A stretch of 64,000 bases of DNA from Leptolyngbya sp. NIES-2104 (GTDB taxonomy: Bacteria > Cyanobacteriota > Cyanobacteriia > Leptolyngbyales > Leptolyngbyaceae), in the NCBI RefSeq assembly GCF_001485215.1, contig NZ_BBWW01000001.1, forward strand, positions 3,410,001 to 3,474,000. The letters run 5' to 3'. The position numbers and the translations under genes were made by a program. The notes beneath the pieces were generated by a model. The model searched no databases and was not told the DNA's origin. It saw nothing but the letters and a program-made list of their open reading frames with translations. This document shows, piece by piece, positions 1 to 8,905 of the stretch. How positions within the stretch are numbered: the first letter of the stretch is position 1; every line of letters starts with the position of its first letter.

Positions 1-192
1 TTCTAATAACCATTCTGTATTCGTTAGATTCATTCGATACCGATTACACCAAGCTTGTTTTGCAGGACTCCAGACTTCACGGGTGAGACAGTTATATCGC
101 GGAACGCTTCGACTCGGTGCTGCCACACTGGGAGAAATAAGACTCATCACACCGAGGCTAGAGAGCGCTAATAAAATCAGTGCCTTCTTCAT
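1..192 (-). CDS. Truncated secreted small protein (N-terminus only)
   Basis: The reading frame starts at an ATG complementary to 190-192 and runs off the left edge, giving 64 codons without a stop. Residues 1-24 form a typical signal peptide (MKK, a hydrophobic stretch, then SVAA), so the product is exported to the periplasm or beyond. The mature part has two cysteines (in YNCLTREV and AWCNRY). The last visible residues (LTNTEWLLE) resemble the start of a META/HslJ-like domain, which usually opens with a similar xTxWxL motif. That family link is a guess from a few residues, because the body of the protein lies outside the window. Confidence 0.6.
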   Translation of the reverse strand, partial: MKKALILLALSSLGVMSLISPSVAAPSRSVPRYNCLTREVWSPAKQAWCNRYRMNLTNTEWLLE

Positions 193-281
193 TTAAAACA
201 ATAGTAACAGTGAACAATTCTATGCTGTCAGCTTGTTAGAAATAGAACAGTACCGTTTCAAAAATTGATCCAATTGACTGA

Positions 282-1799
282 TCAACTCAATCGATCGAAC
301 TGATACTGATAAAGCTGCTTCAATGCTCCAATAATTTTCTTCGCATAGCGCGGATCAGCAGAGTAATACGCTGCTAACTGCTCGATCTGAGGCGCAACCC
401 CCCGCGCAATAAAACGAAACCGTGGAGTAACCGCTTCTTGTGCCAAAGGTTCGATACTGGCATAAGTTTTCAGCATCTGAATATGGGCGCGTACTCCCGT
501 TCTCGCATTCGGAAAAGTCGCAGTTTCTGAAACTCCGACCTCTTTCAAAGCAGCAAAATTATTTTGATCGGGCTGTGCAGTTGTGCCAAAGCGGAAAAAA
601 TTAGTTTCTAACAATGCTTGAGTAAAGGCAATATCCGCATTGACTCCTTCGATCGAAGCTTCTTCCAAATACAAATCGATGATCTCAGGAAATGCTCTGA
701 GTGCTTGTGGATTATTTTGCTGTAAAAAAGCTTGCAGCGTTGCTTTTGAAAGATAACCCCGCCCCATCACCCGCCCGATGCGGTTCGAGTTTGGAAGAAC
801 CGTTTCGACGACCAAAGTTCGCTCCGGCGAATTCCAACCGACAACCGCACCCGCACCCCGTAAATCGATCGCTCGAATATACGTCATGTTGCGATAGGTA
901 ATCAGTTGCGCCGCTCTGGGACGCTTAAAATCGATCGTTAGTCCATTGAGTAACGCGATCGGTAAATACGCATTTCTTCCTAAAAGCAGTCCTTGATTCT
1001 CAGAAAGCTGTCCATTCACTCGAATCCGAATTTGGGTCGTCCGCTGTTCGATGGGTTTCGGCACAATGCCTTTTGCAATGCCTTGAGCGATCGCTTGAGT
1101 TCGATTCAAAAGAATGGTTCGATCCTGCGGACTGGTCGAAAATCCGATCGAAAGCGCGATCGCTGGAATTTTCAACTGTCTTACAAATGGCAAATTTCCA
1201 AACGCCGTTTCTGTATCCGGTCGCGCTCCTCGATTCACCAACGTAGGCACATCCCCTAAAATTTGTTTGATCAAACTTTCGGCTTGCTGTTGAAGTTTCG
1301 GATTACCTGCACGAAAAAATGCTGCGGTTCCTCTCGCATCGGGATTGAGAAACGCATCCGTTTGAATCGACAATGCTAGACTGCCAGAACTTGCGCGACG
1401 ATTAATCCACGCGATCGCGCTTGTTGAATCCAACCCGTTTGGAACTGTCTGAACCATGAGTCCTTTCGATCGCAGTTCTGCCGCTACTTGATTTTGAAGT
1501 TTGACTAACGCAGCTTGAATCTCTGGGTTACTCGCTCTAGAGGGCGTAAATAGAAAAACTTGTCTGAGTGCTTGAGTCGTTTGTGCAGGTAGTTTCGGGC
1601 GAGTTGAATCGGGCGATGCGGGGGTCACACGCTCTGGAGTGATGACTCGATCGACATTCGCCTGAGCCACCGTGTTCTGACAGAATTTGTTTTGGACATA
1701 ACTATCATCCGGGCAGTGACTCGACTCGAAAATCATGTGGCATTTGTGGAATGCTGACCGTGTTTTTTGTCTTGGTAGAGAGACGAAAAAACCTGTCAA
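282..1799 (-). CDS. Cell-wall protein: degenerate amidase_3-like domain plus glucosaminidase domain
   Basis: The 505-residue protein has three parts. Residues about 75-240 follow the layout of an N-acetylmuramoyl-L-alanine amidase (amidase_3), but the zinc-ligand motifs are not recognisable: the DPGHGG strand reads VFLFTPSRAS, the SIHxN strand reads SIQTDAF, and the ExGF strand reads LSIGFSTSP. Residues about 250-330 look like a copper-amine-oxidase-N-type stalk. Residues about 370-505 are a glucosaminidase (FlgJ/Bax-like) domain with the expected catalytic Glu398 in QALLETNFF. The working activity is therefore probably cleavage of the glycan strands of peptidoglycan. The start is uncertain: the first 45 residues lack a clear signal peptide although an AQA cleavage-like site follows, so the true N-terminus may differ. 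The gene stands alone. Confidence 0.75.
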   Translation of the reverse strand: MTGFFVSLPRQKTRSAFHKCHMIFESSHCPDDSYVQNKFCQNTVAQANVDRVITPERVTPASPDSTRPKLPAQTTQALRQVFLFTPSRASNPEIQAALVKLQNQVAAELRSKGLMVQTVPNGLDSTSAIAWINRRASSGSLALSIQTDAFLNPDARGTAAFFRAGNPKLQQQAESLIKQILGDVPTLVNRGARPDTETAFGNLPFVRQLKIPAIALSIGFSTSPQDRTILLNRTQAIAQGIAKGIVPKPIEQRTTQIRIRVNGQLSENQGLLLGRNAYLPIALLNGLTIDFKRPRAAQLITYRNMTYIRAIDLRGAGAVVGWNSPERTLVVETVLPNSNRIGRVMGRGYLSKATLQAFLQQNNPQALRAFPEIIDLYLEEASIEGVNADIAFTQALLETNFFRFGTTAQPDQNNFAALKEVGVSETATFPNARTGVRAHIQMLKTYASIEPLAQEAVTPRFRFIARGVAPQIEQLAAYYSADPRYAKKIIGALKQLYQYQFDRLS

Positions 1800-2131
1800 C
1801 CGAAACGACGTGAACGATTACACCCTGTTCGATCGAAATCAAGGGATAAACCCTTAAAGATTTCATAGATTCTGACTCGAATTGCTTTTGATGCAATTCG
1901 ATCGCGGTTTATTTTCGCGACTCTCGATCGCTGATGGGAAGAAGTCACGATTTAGACACAAAAAGCCTTTTATTCTACGACCTTCAACTGTCTAAATTGT
2001 TCCACCTCTCCTGTAGACGCACTGAGCGCTTCATCGATCGCGCTATTTCTAATTACGCCATTCTGAAGTCAAATCCGCGACGGTTTGACCCAGAATTTAC
2101 GATCGCATCCCCCAAATTTGCCCAACGCTGA
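1800..2131. other. Intergenic stretch without recognised content
   Basis: About 330 bp separate two minus-strand genes. It contains several CGATCG palindromes but no terminator with a T-run, no RNA gene and no convincing reading frame. The promoter of the wall-protein gene to its left probably lies here, but no clear -35/-10 pair was found. Confidence 0.4.
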
Positions 2132-4156
2132 CTAAGGCGGTGTCGCTTCCGGTGATAGAGGCGGTGTTGGCTCAGGCTCTGGTGCAAATTGTGCTGGAGA
2201 GTCCTCACTCGGTGCAGGCTGAGGAGCCGCATCTCGCTGTCGCAAAATCTCGGCTCGTTCTGCCGCCCATTGTCCGATCGCGCCTCGCGCCTCGCCATAT
2301 AGCGGTCTTCCCGGAGCAATTCCCGCTGCCACGTCGATCGCTCGACTGAGATACCCCTGACTTGCCAGACTTGCCGCCTGATTGAGAACGGATCGATCCT
2401 CTGCAAGCTGAATCTGATAGACCCATCCCCCGATCAAGCCTTGTGCTTCACCATAAAGCGCTCGTCCCGGTCGAATACTGCCCGCAACCTCGATCGCCCG
2501 TCCGAGTTGTCCCGTCGATGCGATCGCTCGTGCGTTGTTAATAATCGGACGATCCTCGATAATCTCAATCTGATTCGTCCAGTTGGCAATATTCGTCTGT
2601 GCTTCGATTCTGAGCGATCGTTGAGGTTTTACAAGTGATGCCAGGGCGACCGCCGATCGCAAATTGCCGATCTTGCCGGATTTTGCCACTTGTTGAGCAC
2701 GAGCCAACACGGGACGATCCTGCATGGACTGTAATTCCTTCCGCCACTGTGCCAAAAGCGTCTGAGCATGAACCCGACCCGGACGTTTCGGTGAAATGAC
2801 TGCGGCTTGAGCGATCGCAATTTGCAGCATCGGAATCTGTTGTAAATTCGCGATCGTGCTTGCCACATTCAACTGCATCAAATCTTGGGTCTGCTGTTCT
2901 AATCGAGGAATCAGCGTTTTTGCCCGTGATGCAAATGGACTTTGCGGATCAATCTGTCTCACCAGATGAGTCGCCATCATTAATGGGGCAATTCGCTCTA
3001 ATCCGGGTGCATTGTATCGATCGGCGGTTTCGATCTCTCTCGCTCTTACTAACCGAACGAGATCCTGATTTGCGCTTGTAAGCTGCACACTTTGAGGAAT
3101 CGAATCAAGCAAGCGACCCGCAGCGGCGACATTTTGCTGATCGTATTGAGCGATCGCTAATTGAAAGATCGTGTTCCGCCATTTGAGCACTTCCTGATTC
3201 GCCTGCAAAGTCCAAACGAACGTTTTACGATCGATCGGATCAGTAATCGCGATCGCTTGTCCGAACTGTGCAGGTGGATTTGACTTAGCAAAATTCCGCG
3301 CATCTGTGAGCAGTTTCCAAGCTTTTCGCTCATTGTTCGATTGTTCGCGCACTTCACCTAATCGAGCTTGCCAGCCGGGATCTTCCACTAATGCCAGTTG
3401 TGCCATCTGCTCGGATGCTCGATCCCACTGTTGTTTTTTCAGAGCGTCGGTAATTTTGGCGTAAATCGCTTCTCCGCGACGGTATTCGGCTTGCCATCGG
3501 TCGATCGCTGCTTGCGCATCTTTATAAACCGGACTCGATTTCGGCACCTGGTTCGCAAGTGACACTGCGCCTTTAATATCTCGCTGCGTCACCCGATCCC
3601 GCGCCAAAATTAACAGCGCATTCGACCAATCTTGTAATAGCGATCGAGATTGTCCATACAGCGGGTGATCCGTTGTCCAATCCTTCACTAAATTAATCGA
3701 TGAAATAATTTGCTCTGCATTGCCAGATTGAGCCGCTTGCTGAGCACAGAAAAGCTGTTCTGACTCGATCGATTGCGGCGTAATTTTCTGACAATCGACC
3801 GCTGGCGGAACTTTTGAGAGCCATAAAAACGCGATCGCTCCGGTTCCACCAAAAACCCCTAGAATACCTAACCAGATCAGTTGCCATCTCCACGCACGCG
3901 CAAACGATCCCAAATGTTGGGCAGTCGATCGCGTGGCGGAAGAGGCTGTGTTTGCAACCCGTTTTCCCAGTTTGGCAGCCGTTCGTTTTGGTGGACGGGG
4001 ATCAGGGGGAGGTTCCGAGCTGGGATCGTCTTCGAGGAGCACCGTCGAATGATCGGGGGGGCTATCGATCGGGGTCGGCGGATGCTCTTGTTCAGATTTG
4101 GGCTTCTGGAAGGATGAAAAGCCTTGAAGCCATTGAGGAGTTTGTTTTCTAGCCAT
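2132..4156 (-). CDS. Single-pass membrane protein with C-terminal tandem repeats (unknown function)
   Basis: The 674-residue protein has a basic, proline-rich cytoplasmic N-terminus (about 1-90), one transmembrane helix (about 91-113), and a long helical extramembrane region. From about residue 470 a unit of roughly 54 residues repeats at least three times. Each unit begins with a D-R-[PS]-[VI]-[LI] signature (DRPVLARAQ, DRPIINNAR, DRSVLNQAA) and carries a conserved A-I-x-V-A-x-x-I-x-P-G-R-x-L-Y-G-E-A core. The last about 35 residues are Pro/Glu/Ala-rich. The repeats look like helical hairpins of a TPR-like solenoid, which would suit a scaffold at the membrane. I do not recognise a named family. 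Similar proteins are widespread in cyanobacteria and sometimes carry misleading labels. Confidence 0.7.
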   Translation of the reverse strand: MARKQTPQWLQGFSSFQKPKSEQEHPPTPIDSPPDHSTVLLEDDPSSEPPPDPRPPKRTAAKLGKRVANTASSATRSTAQHLGSFARAWRWQLIWLGILGVFGGTGAIAFLWLSKVPPAVDCQKITPQSIESEQLFCAQQAAQSGNAEQIISSINLVKDWTTDHPLYGQSRSLLQDWSNALLILARDRVTQRDIKGAVSLANQVPKSSPVYKDAQAAIDRWQAEYRRGEAIYAKITDALKKQQWDRASEQMAQLALVEDPGWQARLGEVREQSNNERKAWKLLTDARNFAKSNPPAQFGQAIAITDPIDRKTFVWTLQANQEVLKWRNTIFQLAIAQYDQQNVAAAGRLLDSIPQSVQLTSANQDLVRLVRAREIETADRYNAPGLERIAPLMMATHLVRQIDPQSPFASRAKTLIPRLEQQTQDLMQLNVASTIANLQQIPMLQIAIAQAAVISPKRPGRVHAQTLLAQWRKELQSMQDRPVLARAQQVAKSGKIGNLRSAVALASLVKPQRSLRIEAQTNIANWTNQIEIIEDRPIINNARAIASTGQLGRAIEVAGSIRPGRALYGEAQGLIGGWVYQIQLAEDRSVLNQAASLASQGYLSRAIDVAAGIAPGRPLYGEARGAIGQWAAERAEILRQRDAAPQPAPSEDSPAQFAPEPEPTPPLSPEATPP

Positions 4157-4440
4157 TTCGCAGGGAACCGTGAATCAGGCGGCGGGGTGAGTCTCGGCTA
4201 TTTTACAGGCGATTTTGCCGATGGAACCCTCGACACAGAATGCTTTTACAAGTTCCGCTCAAGCGTTCCACATTTCCGGGAGCCATTACAAAACTTCGCC
4301 TACAAACCATCGAGGAATGTAAGCGATGCAACAACTGTAAGACCAAGAAAATTAGGTTGCTTCATTCAACCATGAATTTCTCAATCTGAACTCCGAAATA
4401 TCGGGGAATTGCGTATAAAAAATTTCTGCCTCGCTGATTT

Positions 4441-4893
4441 CTACTTTGCTTTGTAGCCATAAAAATCAATGTGATATTCTGTGATTCTTACGCCTGTTTG
4501 CGCTTCTACCTGCTGAATGATTTCCTCTGGCAGTTCGATGTGAATGTCCAAAATCTGCTGAGTATCGAGGCAGTTGACATGGCTGTGAGCATCACTGATA
4601 TTGCCATAAAGCCGCCCATCCGATCGCTCAATACATTCGATGATCCCCTGCTCAGAAAGCGCTTCCAAATTCTGATACACCGAGGTATGTCCGATATCTT
4701 TTCCTTGACGATTCAGGCGATCGTAGATTTCTCGTGCTGACATGTGTTCTTGATCTTGCCACAAGAGTTCTAAGATAAATTTCCGCTGACGGCTCAGGCG
4801 CATTCCGAGAGTTTGGCAGCGTTCGATCGCGTCGTCTAAAGAACGAATCGGCTTTAGGTCTGGGGTGGTTTCGGTGTTCATCGTATTGGGCAC
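4441..4893 (-). CDS. Fur-family regulator, PerR/FurC type
   Basis: The 150-residue protein has the Fur winged helix (about 20-95; MRLSRQRKFILELL, and the recognition helix in GHTSVYQNLEAL) and a short dimerisation domain with the metal-binding stretch SDAHSHVNC. It lacks the paired CxxC structural zinc motifs of classical Fur; only two cysteines are visible. The DGRLYGNxSDxHSHVNC region and the ending YHIDFYGY resemble the cyanobacterial PerR/FurC group, which represses peroxide-defence genes and is inactivated by metal-catalysed oxidation. That target assignment comes from family knowledge. A second ATG lies four codons in. A repeat element (4942-5142) occupies its upstream region, starting about 50 bp before the start codon. 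Confidence 0.85.
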   Translation of the reverse strand: MPNTMNTETTPDLKPIRSLDDAIERCQTLGMRLSRQRKFILELLWQDQEHMSAREIYDRLNRQGKDIGHTSVYQNLEALSEQGIIECIERSDGRLYGNISDAHSHVNCLDTQQILDIHIELPEEIIQQVEAQTGVRITEYHIDFYGYKAK

Positions 4894-4941
4894 TTGCTAT
4901 GGGATTTGTTGTTATCGAACCATTCGCGAATTTGTTAGAAG

Positions 4942-5142
4942 ATGTTTGAGCAGTATGGAAAGTCTCTTCGCTCTCGTTCCGCTCCCGCCCTGAAATGAAT
5001 TTCGGGCTAATGGTGGAAAGTCTACTGAAGTAGACTCCGAGCAAGTTTAAGATTCTTAGTCCATTTCAATGGACTTTCGTCGATTAGCCCGAAATTCCAT
5101 TTCAGGGCGGGCTGTAGCAACGAACGAAGACGGCTCAAACAT
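4942..5142 (+). repeat. Quadruple-palindrome intergenic repeat, copy 1 (type A)
   Basis: The core (4984-5111) consists of four successive palindromes: CCCTGAAATGAATTTCGGG, AGTCTACTGAAGTAGACT, AGTCCATTTCAATGGACT and CCCGAAATTCCATTTCAGGG. The first and last are also complementary to each other, so the whole folds as a closed cloverleaf-like structure. Outer flanks extend the pairing (ATGTTTGAGC at 4942-4951 with GCTCAAACAT at 5133-5142). Five related copies occur at 9.4, 17.6, 48.0, 55.2 and 61.4 kb. This copy lies upstream of the perR-like gene and about 150 bp beyond the stop of the Rieske gene. No transposase gene accompanies it. Confidence 0.9.
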
Positions 5143-5293
5143 TTCTTTAGAAAATACAACTTTAATCGATAGTTTTATTCGTTCTCAGAGAGCTTTCATC
5201 CCTTACAGTTGACAGAAGTTAGCTCATCTGATCTATTTCTATCATACGCTAAAGCAAACTCGCTACAACTTTGCTTTAAGTTACCCAGCTTGC

Positions 5294-6331
5294 TCAACTT
5301 CGCCACCGCAGCGTTTGTTCTTTCACCGGATTGATGAACGATCGCTGTTCGGTTTGCGATCGTACAAATTCCGCCTTCAGTTGGTAATACCATCGCGCCT
5401 GAGTATCCGCATCTTTAATCAACATCAACCCCGGATTATATTTCAGCCCAATTTGCTGTTTAATCACCATTTCTCGATCCTGATTCAAAAAGGTTTTGGT
5501 TGCAGGAATTAAGAAGGGTTTCAATAGATTAAACCAAGGAATCGTCGAGTAAAACACTGTTGTCACTTCAGTTTCAGTGTCAGAAAGCGGGGTCATTGTG
5601 GTTAAGTTACACACCCGATGCTGTTTTGTGATCACTTGCTCAAAGCGCACACCGGGAAGCTGAAAGGAAATTTCAACCTCTGGATCGCCGCCGACTAAAT
5701 CATATAAAAAGGTCGATCGCTCTAATTTGTGTCGCCGCATCGTAAACCCGAATGGCGACGGATCAAACGTTTTGATTTCTTCTGCCAGCGTGGGATCAGC
5801 CCGCCACCACCATGATCGGTGCACAAAGGGCACGTGCGCCGGGTCCATCAGTCCTGTCACCGCGTGATCGAGGTAAGCCGGAAAATTCATCACCACCACG
5901 GCTTGATAAGTTCGACGATCGAACCCCGGAACGCTTGGAGGCTCCTCTTCGGGTAGAAATCGTTCATCCTTGCCCATAAAGATCCAAACGTTTCCTTGAA
6001 GTTCGCGCACCGGATACGATCGCACTCGAAACCGAGAAAAATCGAGCGTCTGATCTTCCGTCAGTGCGGGGATCGCTGTACATTGCCCCGCTTGATCGAA
6101 TCGCCAACCGTGATAAGCACATTCCACTTCAGCCCCGTCAAATCGTCCACAGCTTAGCGGCACTGCACGATGCGGGCAAATATCTCGAAGCGCGAAAACT
6201 TCACCCGATCGCGTTCGTCCAAATAAAATCGGCTCATTTAAGAGAATTTTAGCGATCGTTTGTCCGGGTTTGAGTTGCCCCCCCGGAAGCGCGTAATACC
6301 AAAGATTGCGAAGAAAAAGCGGTTTTTCCAT
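5294..6331 (-). CDS. Rieske [2Fe-2S] oxygenase (PaO/VanA-like)
   Basis: The 345-residue protein, counted from the ATG at 6329-6331, has an N-terminal Rieske domain with the two cluster motifs CPHR and CAYHGW, followed by an oxygenase domain with the mononuclear iron motif DPAHVPFVH. It belongs to the ring-hydroxylating, pheophorbide a oxygenase-like group. The substrate cannot be read from the sequence. This start is preferred because MEKPLFLRNLWYYAL matches the usual family opening and lies two bases after the lptF stop, pointing to translational coupling. It is the last gene of the lptA-lptB-lptF run. Its product could modify a lipid or a pigment; the link to lipopolysaccharide is inference from position only. 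Confidence 0.85.
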   Translation of the reverse strand: MEKPLFLRNLWYYALPGGQLKPGQTIAKILLNEPILFGRTRSGEVFALRDICPHRAVPLSCGRFDGAEVECAYHGWRFDQAGQCTAIPALTEDQTLDFSRFRVRSYPVRELQGNVWIFMGKDERFLPEEEPPSVPGFDRRTYQAVVVMNFPAYLDHAVTGLMDPAHVPFVHRSWWWRADPTLAEEIKTFDPSPFGFTMRRHKLERSTFLYDLVGGDPEVEISFQLPGVRFEQVITKQHRVCNLTTMTPLSDTETEVTTVFYSTIPWFNLLKPFLIPATKTFLNQDREMVIKQQIGLKYNPGLMLIKDADTQARWYYQLKAEFVRSQTEQRSFINPVKEQTLRWRS

Positions 6332-6333
6332 GC

Positions 6334-7488
6334 CTACCGTGCAGCGCGTACTAATAGCCAACTTACCGCACAGAGTCCGACAACGGTGGGCAGCCAAGCG
6401 GCAAGAATCGGCGTGAAAATCTCCAATCGTCCAAAAGCATCACACACGAAGGAGAGTAAATAATACGTAAAAATGATCAAAATACTAATCGCGAAACTAG
6501 CTCCTTTGCCGCCCCGTCGGGGACGAGTTCCCAAAGTCGCACCCGCTAACCCAAACACAAGACAAACAAACGGAAAGGCAATCTTTTGCTGAATTCGCAT
6601 CCGTAACTGATTGGCACGTTTCTCATCGCCGCTCTGTTTGACCAGTTGAAGATACTGCTGCACCTCACCGATATTCATCTCAGCCGAATCCGTTTTATTA
6701 CTCGCCAAATCTAGCGGTGTGCGCGGAAGTTGAATCTGTTGCCGCTCGAATTTCAAAATGTTCCGATAAGAACCATTTGGATTGACAAGATAAATCGTGC
6801 CGTCGAAAAAGTCCCAGGTTTGCTGGTCGTAATTCCACTGAGCCGAATTCGCCGTAACGATTTGATTCACCCCTTCTTGAGAAAAATCCAGCACCGTTAA
6901 TTCTTTCATCCGCGTTCCGTCGAATCGCTGCGCGTAAAAAATACGATCGAGCGCCTGCTGCGAAGTTCCATCCGGCTGCTTCACGTCGCGATACTGCTGA
7001 AACACGATATTTTTCTCATCGAATTTCGGTTTTTCTTGTTTCAATGCCTGTTCTAGGGTCAAAGTCGCCTGATATTTCGCGGCAGGCACGATCGCTTCAT
7101 TAAACGCAAACGTCAACACAGACACCAGAAGACTCAGCACGATCGCAGGAGCAATCAATCGATAAACACTGATCCCCGCACTCCGCAGCGCAATCAATTC
7201 ACTATCCGTTGATAAACGGCTGTATACCATCAGCGCGGACAGCAAAGTCGCCATCGGAAACGACAGCGCCACAAATTCCGGCATCCGCAGCAACAGAACC
7301 CGCCCCGCAATTCCTAGCGGCAATCCCAGTTCCGTCATTTGCCGAATCAAATCAAATACCGCTCCAACCGACACCAGAATCGACGAAAACGCCGCCACTC
7401 CGAAGATAAACGGACCTGCCAGTTGCCGAGCAATATAACGATCGAGCACCGTAATCGGCGATCGTAGAGGCGAGGAAGCTAAAGACAT
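6334..7488 (-). CDS. lptF: LptF/LptG-family lipopolysaccharide export permease
   Basis: The 384-residue protein has the YjgP/YjgQ layout: three N-terminal transmembrane helices (starting at about residues 28, 70 and 110), a periplasmic beta-jellyroll domain (about 140-300), and three C-terminal helices. Together with LptB it forms the inner-membrane part of the machine that extracts lipopolysaccharide and passes it to LptA. Cyanobacteria usually have one such permease that may act as a homodimer; whether that holds here is inference. The gene starts three bases after the lptB stop, in the order lptA-lptB-lptF. Confidence 0.9.
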   Translation of the reverse strand: MSLASSPLRSPITVLDRYIARQLAGPFIFGVAAFSSILVSVGAVFDLIRQMTELGLPLGIAGRVLLLRMPEFVALSFPMATLLSALMVYSRLSTDSELIALRSAGISVYRLIAPAIVLSLLVSVLTFAFNEAIVPAAKYQATLTLEQALKQEKPKFDEKNIVFQQYRDVKQPDGTSQQALDRIFYAQRFDGTRMKELTVLDFSQEGVNQIVTANSAQWNYDQQTWDFFDGTIYLVNPNGSYRNILKFERQQIQLPRTPLDLASNKTDSAEMNIGEVQQYLQLVKQSGDEKRANQLRMRIQQKIAFPFVCLVFGLAGATLGTRPRRGGKGASFAISILIIFTYYLLSFVCDAFGRLEIFTPILAAWLPTVVGLCAVSWLLVRAAR

Positions 7489-7491
7489 AAT

Positions 7492-8220
7492 CTAAGGATG
7501 AAAATTATCTCCGAGATAATACTGGCGAACCAAAGGATTATTATAAAGTTCCTCGGCGCTGCCCGATGCGAGAATCTGCCCATCGCGCATAATGTAGGCT
7601 CGATCGATAATCGCTAAAGTCTCACGAACATTGTGATCCGTAATCAAAACGCCCATATGTCGATCGCGCAACTGAGCGATGATCTCCTGAATCTCGGCAA
7701 CCGCGATCGGATCAACGCCCGCAAACGGTTCATCAAGGAAGAGAAATTTCGGTCCATCGACTCCGGTTGCCAGTGCCCGCGCTAGTTCTGTCCGGCGACG
7801 TTCTCCCCCAGACACTTGAATGCCAAGCGAGGAAGCGACTTTTTCTAATCGGAATTCTTTTAGCAGGCTATTTAATCGATCGTTCCATTGCCATTTCGGA
7901 ACTTTCGTCTGCTCTAACACCAGCAAAATATTATCTCGAACCGTCAAATATCGAAAAATACTCGCTTCTTGTGCCAAATAACCGATTCCTAGGTGAGCGC
8001 GTTTATTAATCGGCAAATGAGTTACATCTTTATCGTTCAGCAGCACTTTACCGCTATCGGGCTTTTCCAGCCCGGTCGCAATATAGAAAGTCGTCGTTTT
8101 TCCGGCTCCATTGGGACCCAATAGCCCAACGACTTCTCCTTGACCAACCGACAAACTCACGCGATTGACGATTTGACGATCGCCAAACGACTTATGCACA
8201 TTTTCTAGAACGATTCTCAA
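7492..8220 (-). CDS. lptB: LptB, ATPase of the lipopolysaccharide exporter
   Basis: This is a full-length (242-residue) ABC ATPase. Walker A is GPNGAGKT (35-42), the Q-loop Gln is at about 84, the signature is VSGGERRR (136-143), Walker B is FLFLDEP (about 160-165) and the switch His is about 196. The ERRR form of the signature is typical of LptB. It powers extraction of lipopolysaccharide from the inner membrane with LptF/G. The gene is flanked by lptA upstream and lptF downstream on the same strand, 3-37 bp apart, a clear operon. Confidence 0.95.
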   Translation of the reverse strand: MRIVLENVHKSFGDRQIVNRVSLSVGQGEVVGLLGPNGAGKTTTFYIATGLEKPDSGKVLLNDKDVTHLPINKRAHLGIGYLAQEASIFRYLTVRDNILLVLEQTKVPKWQWNDRLNSLLKEFRLEKVASSLGIQVSGGERRRTELARALATGVDGPKFLFLDEPFAGVDPIAVAEIQEIIAQLRDRHMGVLITDHNVRETLAIIDRAYIMRDGQILASGSAEELYNNPLVRQYYLGDNFHP

Positions 8221-8257
8221 AACCCGCTCCTGGAACCTGTATGAGATGGAGACGTAA

Positions 8258-8725
8258 CTAGCGCGTAGTCGATTGCTGAAACTGAGGTTTCGGACTGAAA
8301 GGAGCCGGAGTTGCAGGGGTTGGTGCGGTCGGTGCAGGCGGCGCTTCGATCAGATAAATTGCTTCGACTTGTCGATTCGGTCGTGGTTCTGCAACAAATC
8401 GCCCTTCATTGACTAAGTACGTAACTGTTTCGCCCCGTAAGCTGTTTCCTTGTTGCAATACGTAGACATCGCCAGACAGAACGATCCGCTGTTCGTTTCG
8501 ATAAAAAATCGCCTGGGTAGAAGTCGCTTGAATTTGACGAGCGGGAAAATTGATTCGGACATTGCCTTTTGCAACGACGACCCCGGTTCTAGCATTCGCT
8601 TCAGCGGTATCAGCAGTAAGCGTCAGCGAAGAAGTCGCAGGAGCTTGAGCGATTGACGTGCCTCCGGTCGCGAAGATCGTGGCAGCAACAGCGGGAAGAA
8701 AGAAAAGCGATCGAAGACGAGACAT
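8258..8725 (-). CDS. lptA: LptA/OstA-like periplasmic lipopolysaccharide carrier
   Basis: The protein has 155 residues from the ATG at 8723-8725. It opens with a signal peptide (MSRLRSLFFLPAVAATIFA, cleavage near SIAQA) followed by an OstA/LptA beta-jellyroll (about 35-130) with the typical LTADTAEAN, VVAKGNVRI and LSGDVYV repeats. The tail is Pro/Ala-rich. It bridges the periplasm between the LptBF permease and the outer membrane assembly site. A start five codons upstream is possible, but the signal peptide is cleaner from this one. It is the first gene of the lptA-lptB-lptF-Rieske operon. Confidence 0.88.
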   Translation of the reverse strand: MSRLRSLFFLPAVAATIFATGGTSIAQAPATSSLTLTADTAEANARTGVVVAKGNVRINFPARQIQATSTQAIFYRNEQRIVLSGDVYVLQQGNSLRGETVTYLVNEGRFVAEPRPNRQVEAIYLIEAPPAPTAPTPATPAPFSPKPQFQQSTTR

Positions 8726-8905
8726 GGGCGAAGACTGCATGAATGAGGATAACGAGACAGAAACCGCAATGACACCGAATATATCATTTCAGAAAGTTAA
8801 TCCACCTCTACCGATAGATTCTTTGAATATTCAGAGCATTCTTGATTCAGTGTGCTGAATTTAAAGACGAACGACCAGTACCACAAGTTTCAGATATTGC
8901 TTTAT

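Noticed and set aside
1934-2131. A 65-codon frame in the gap before the repeat-bearing membrane protein gene
   Set aside because: It has no ribosome site or domain, and a composition typical of chance frames rich in CGATCG.
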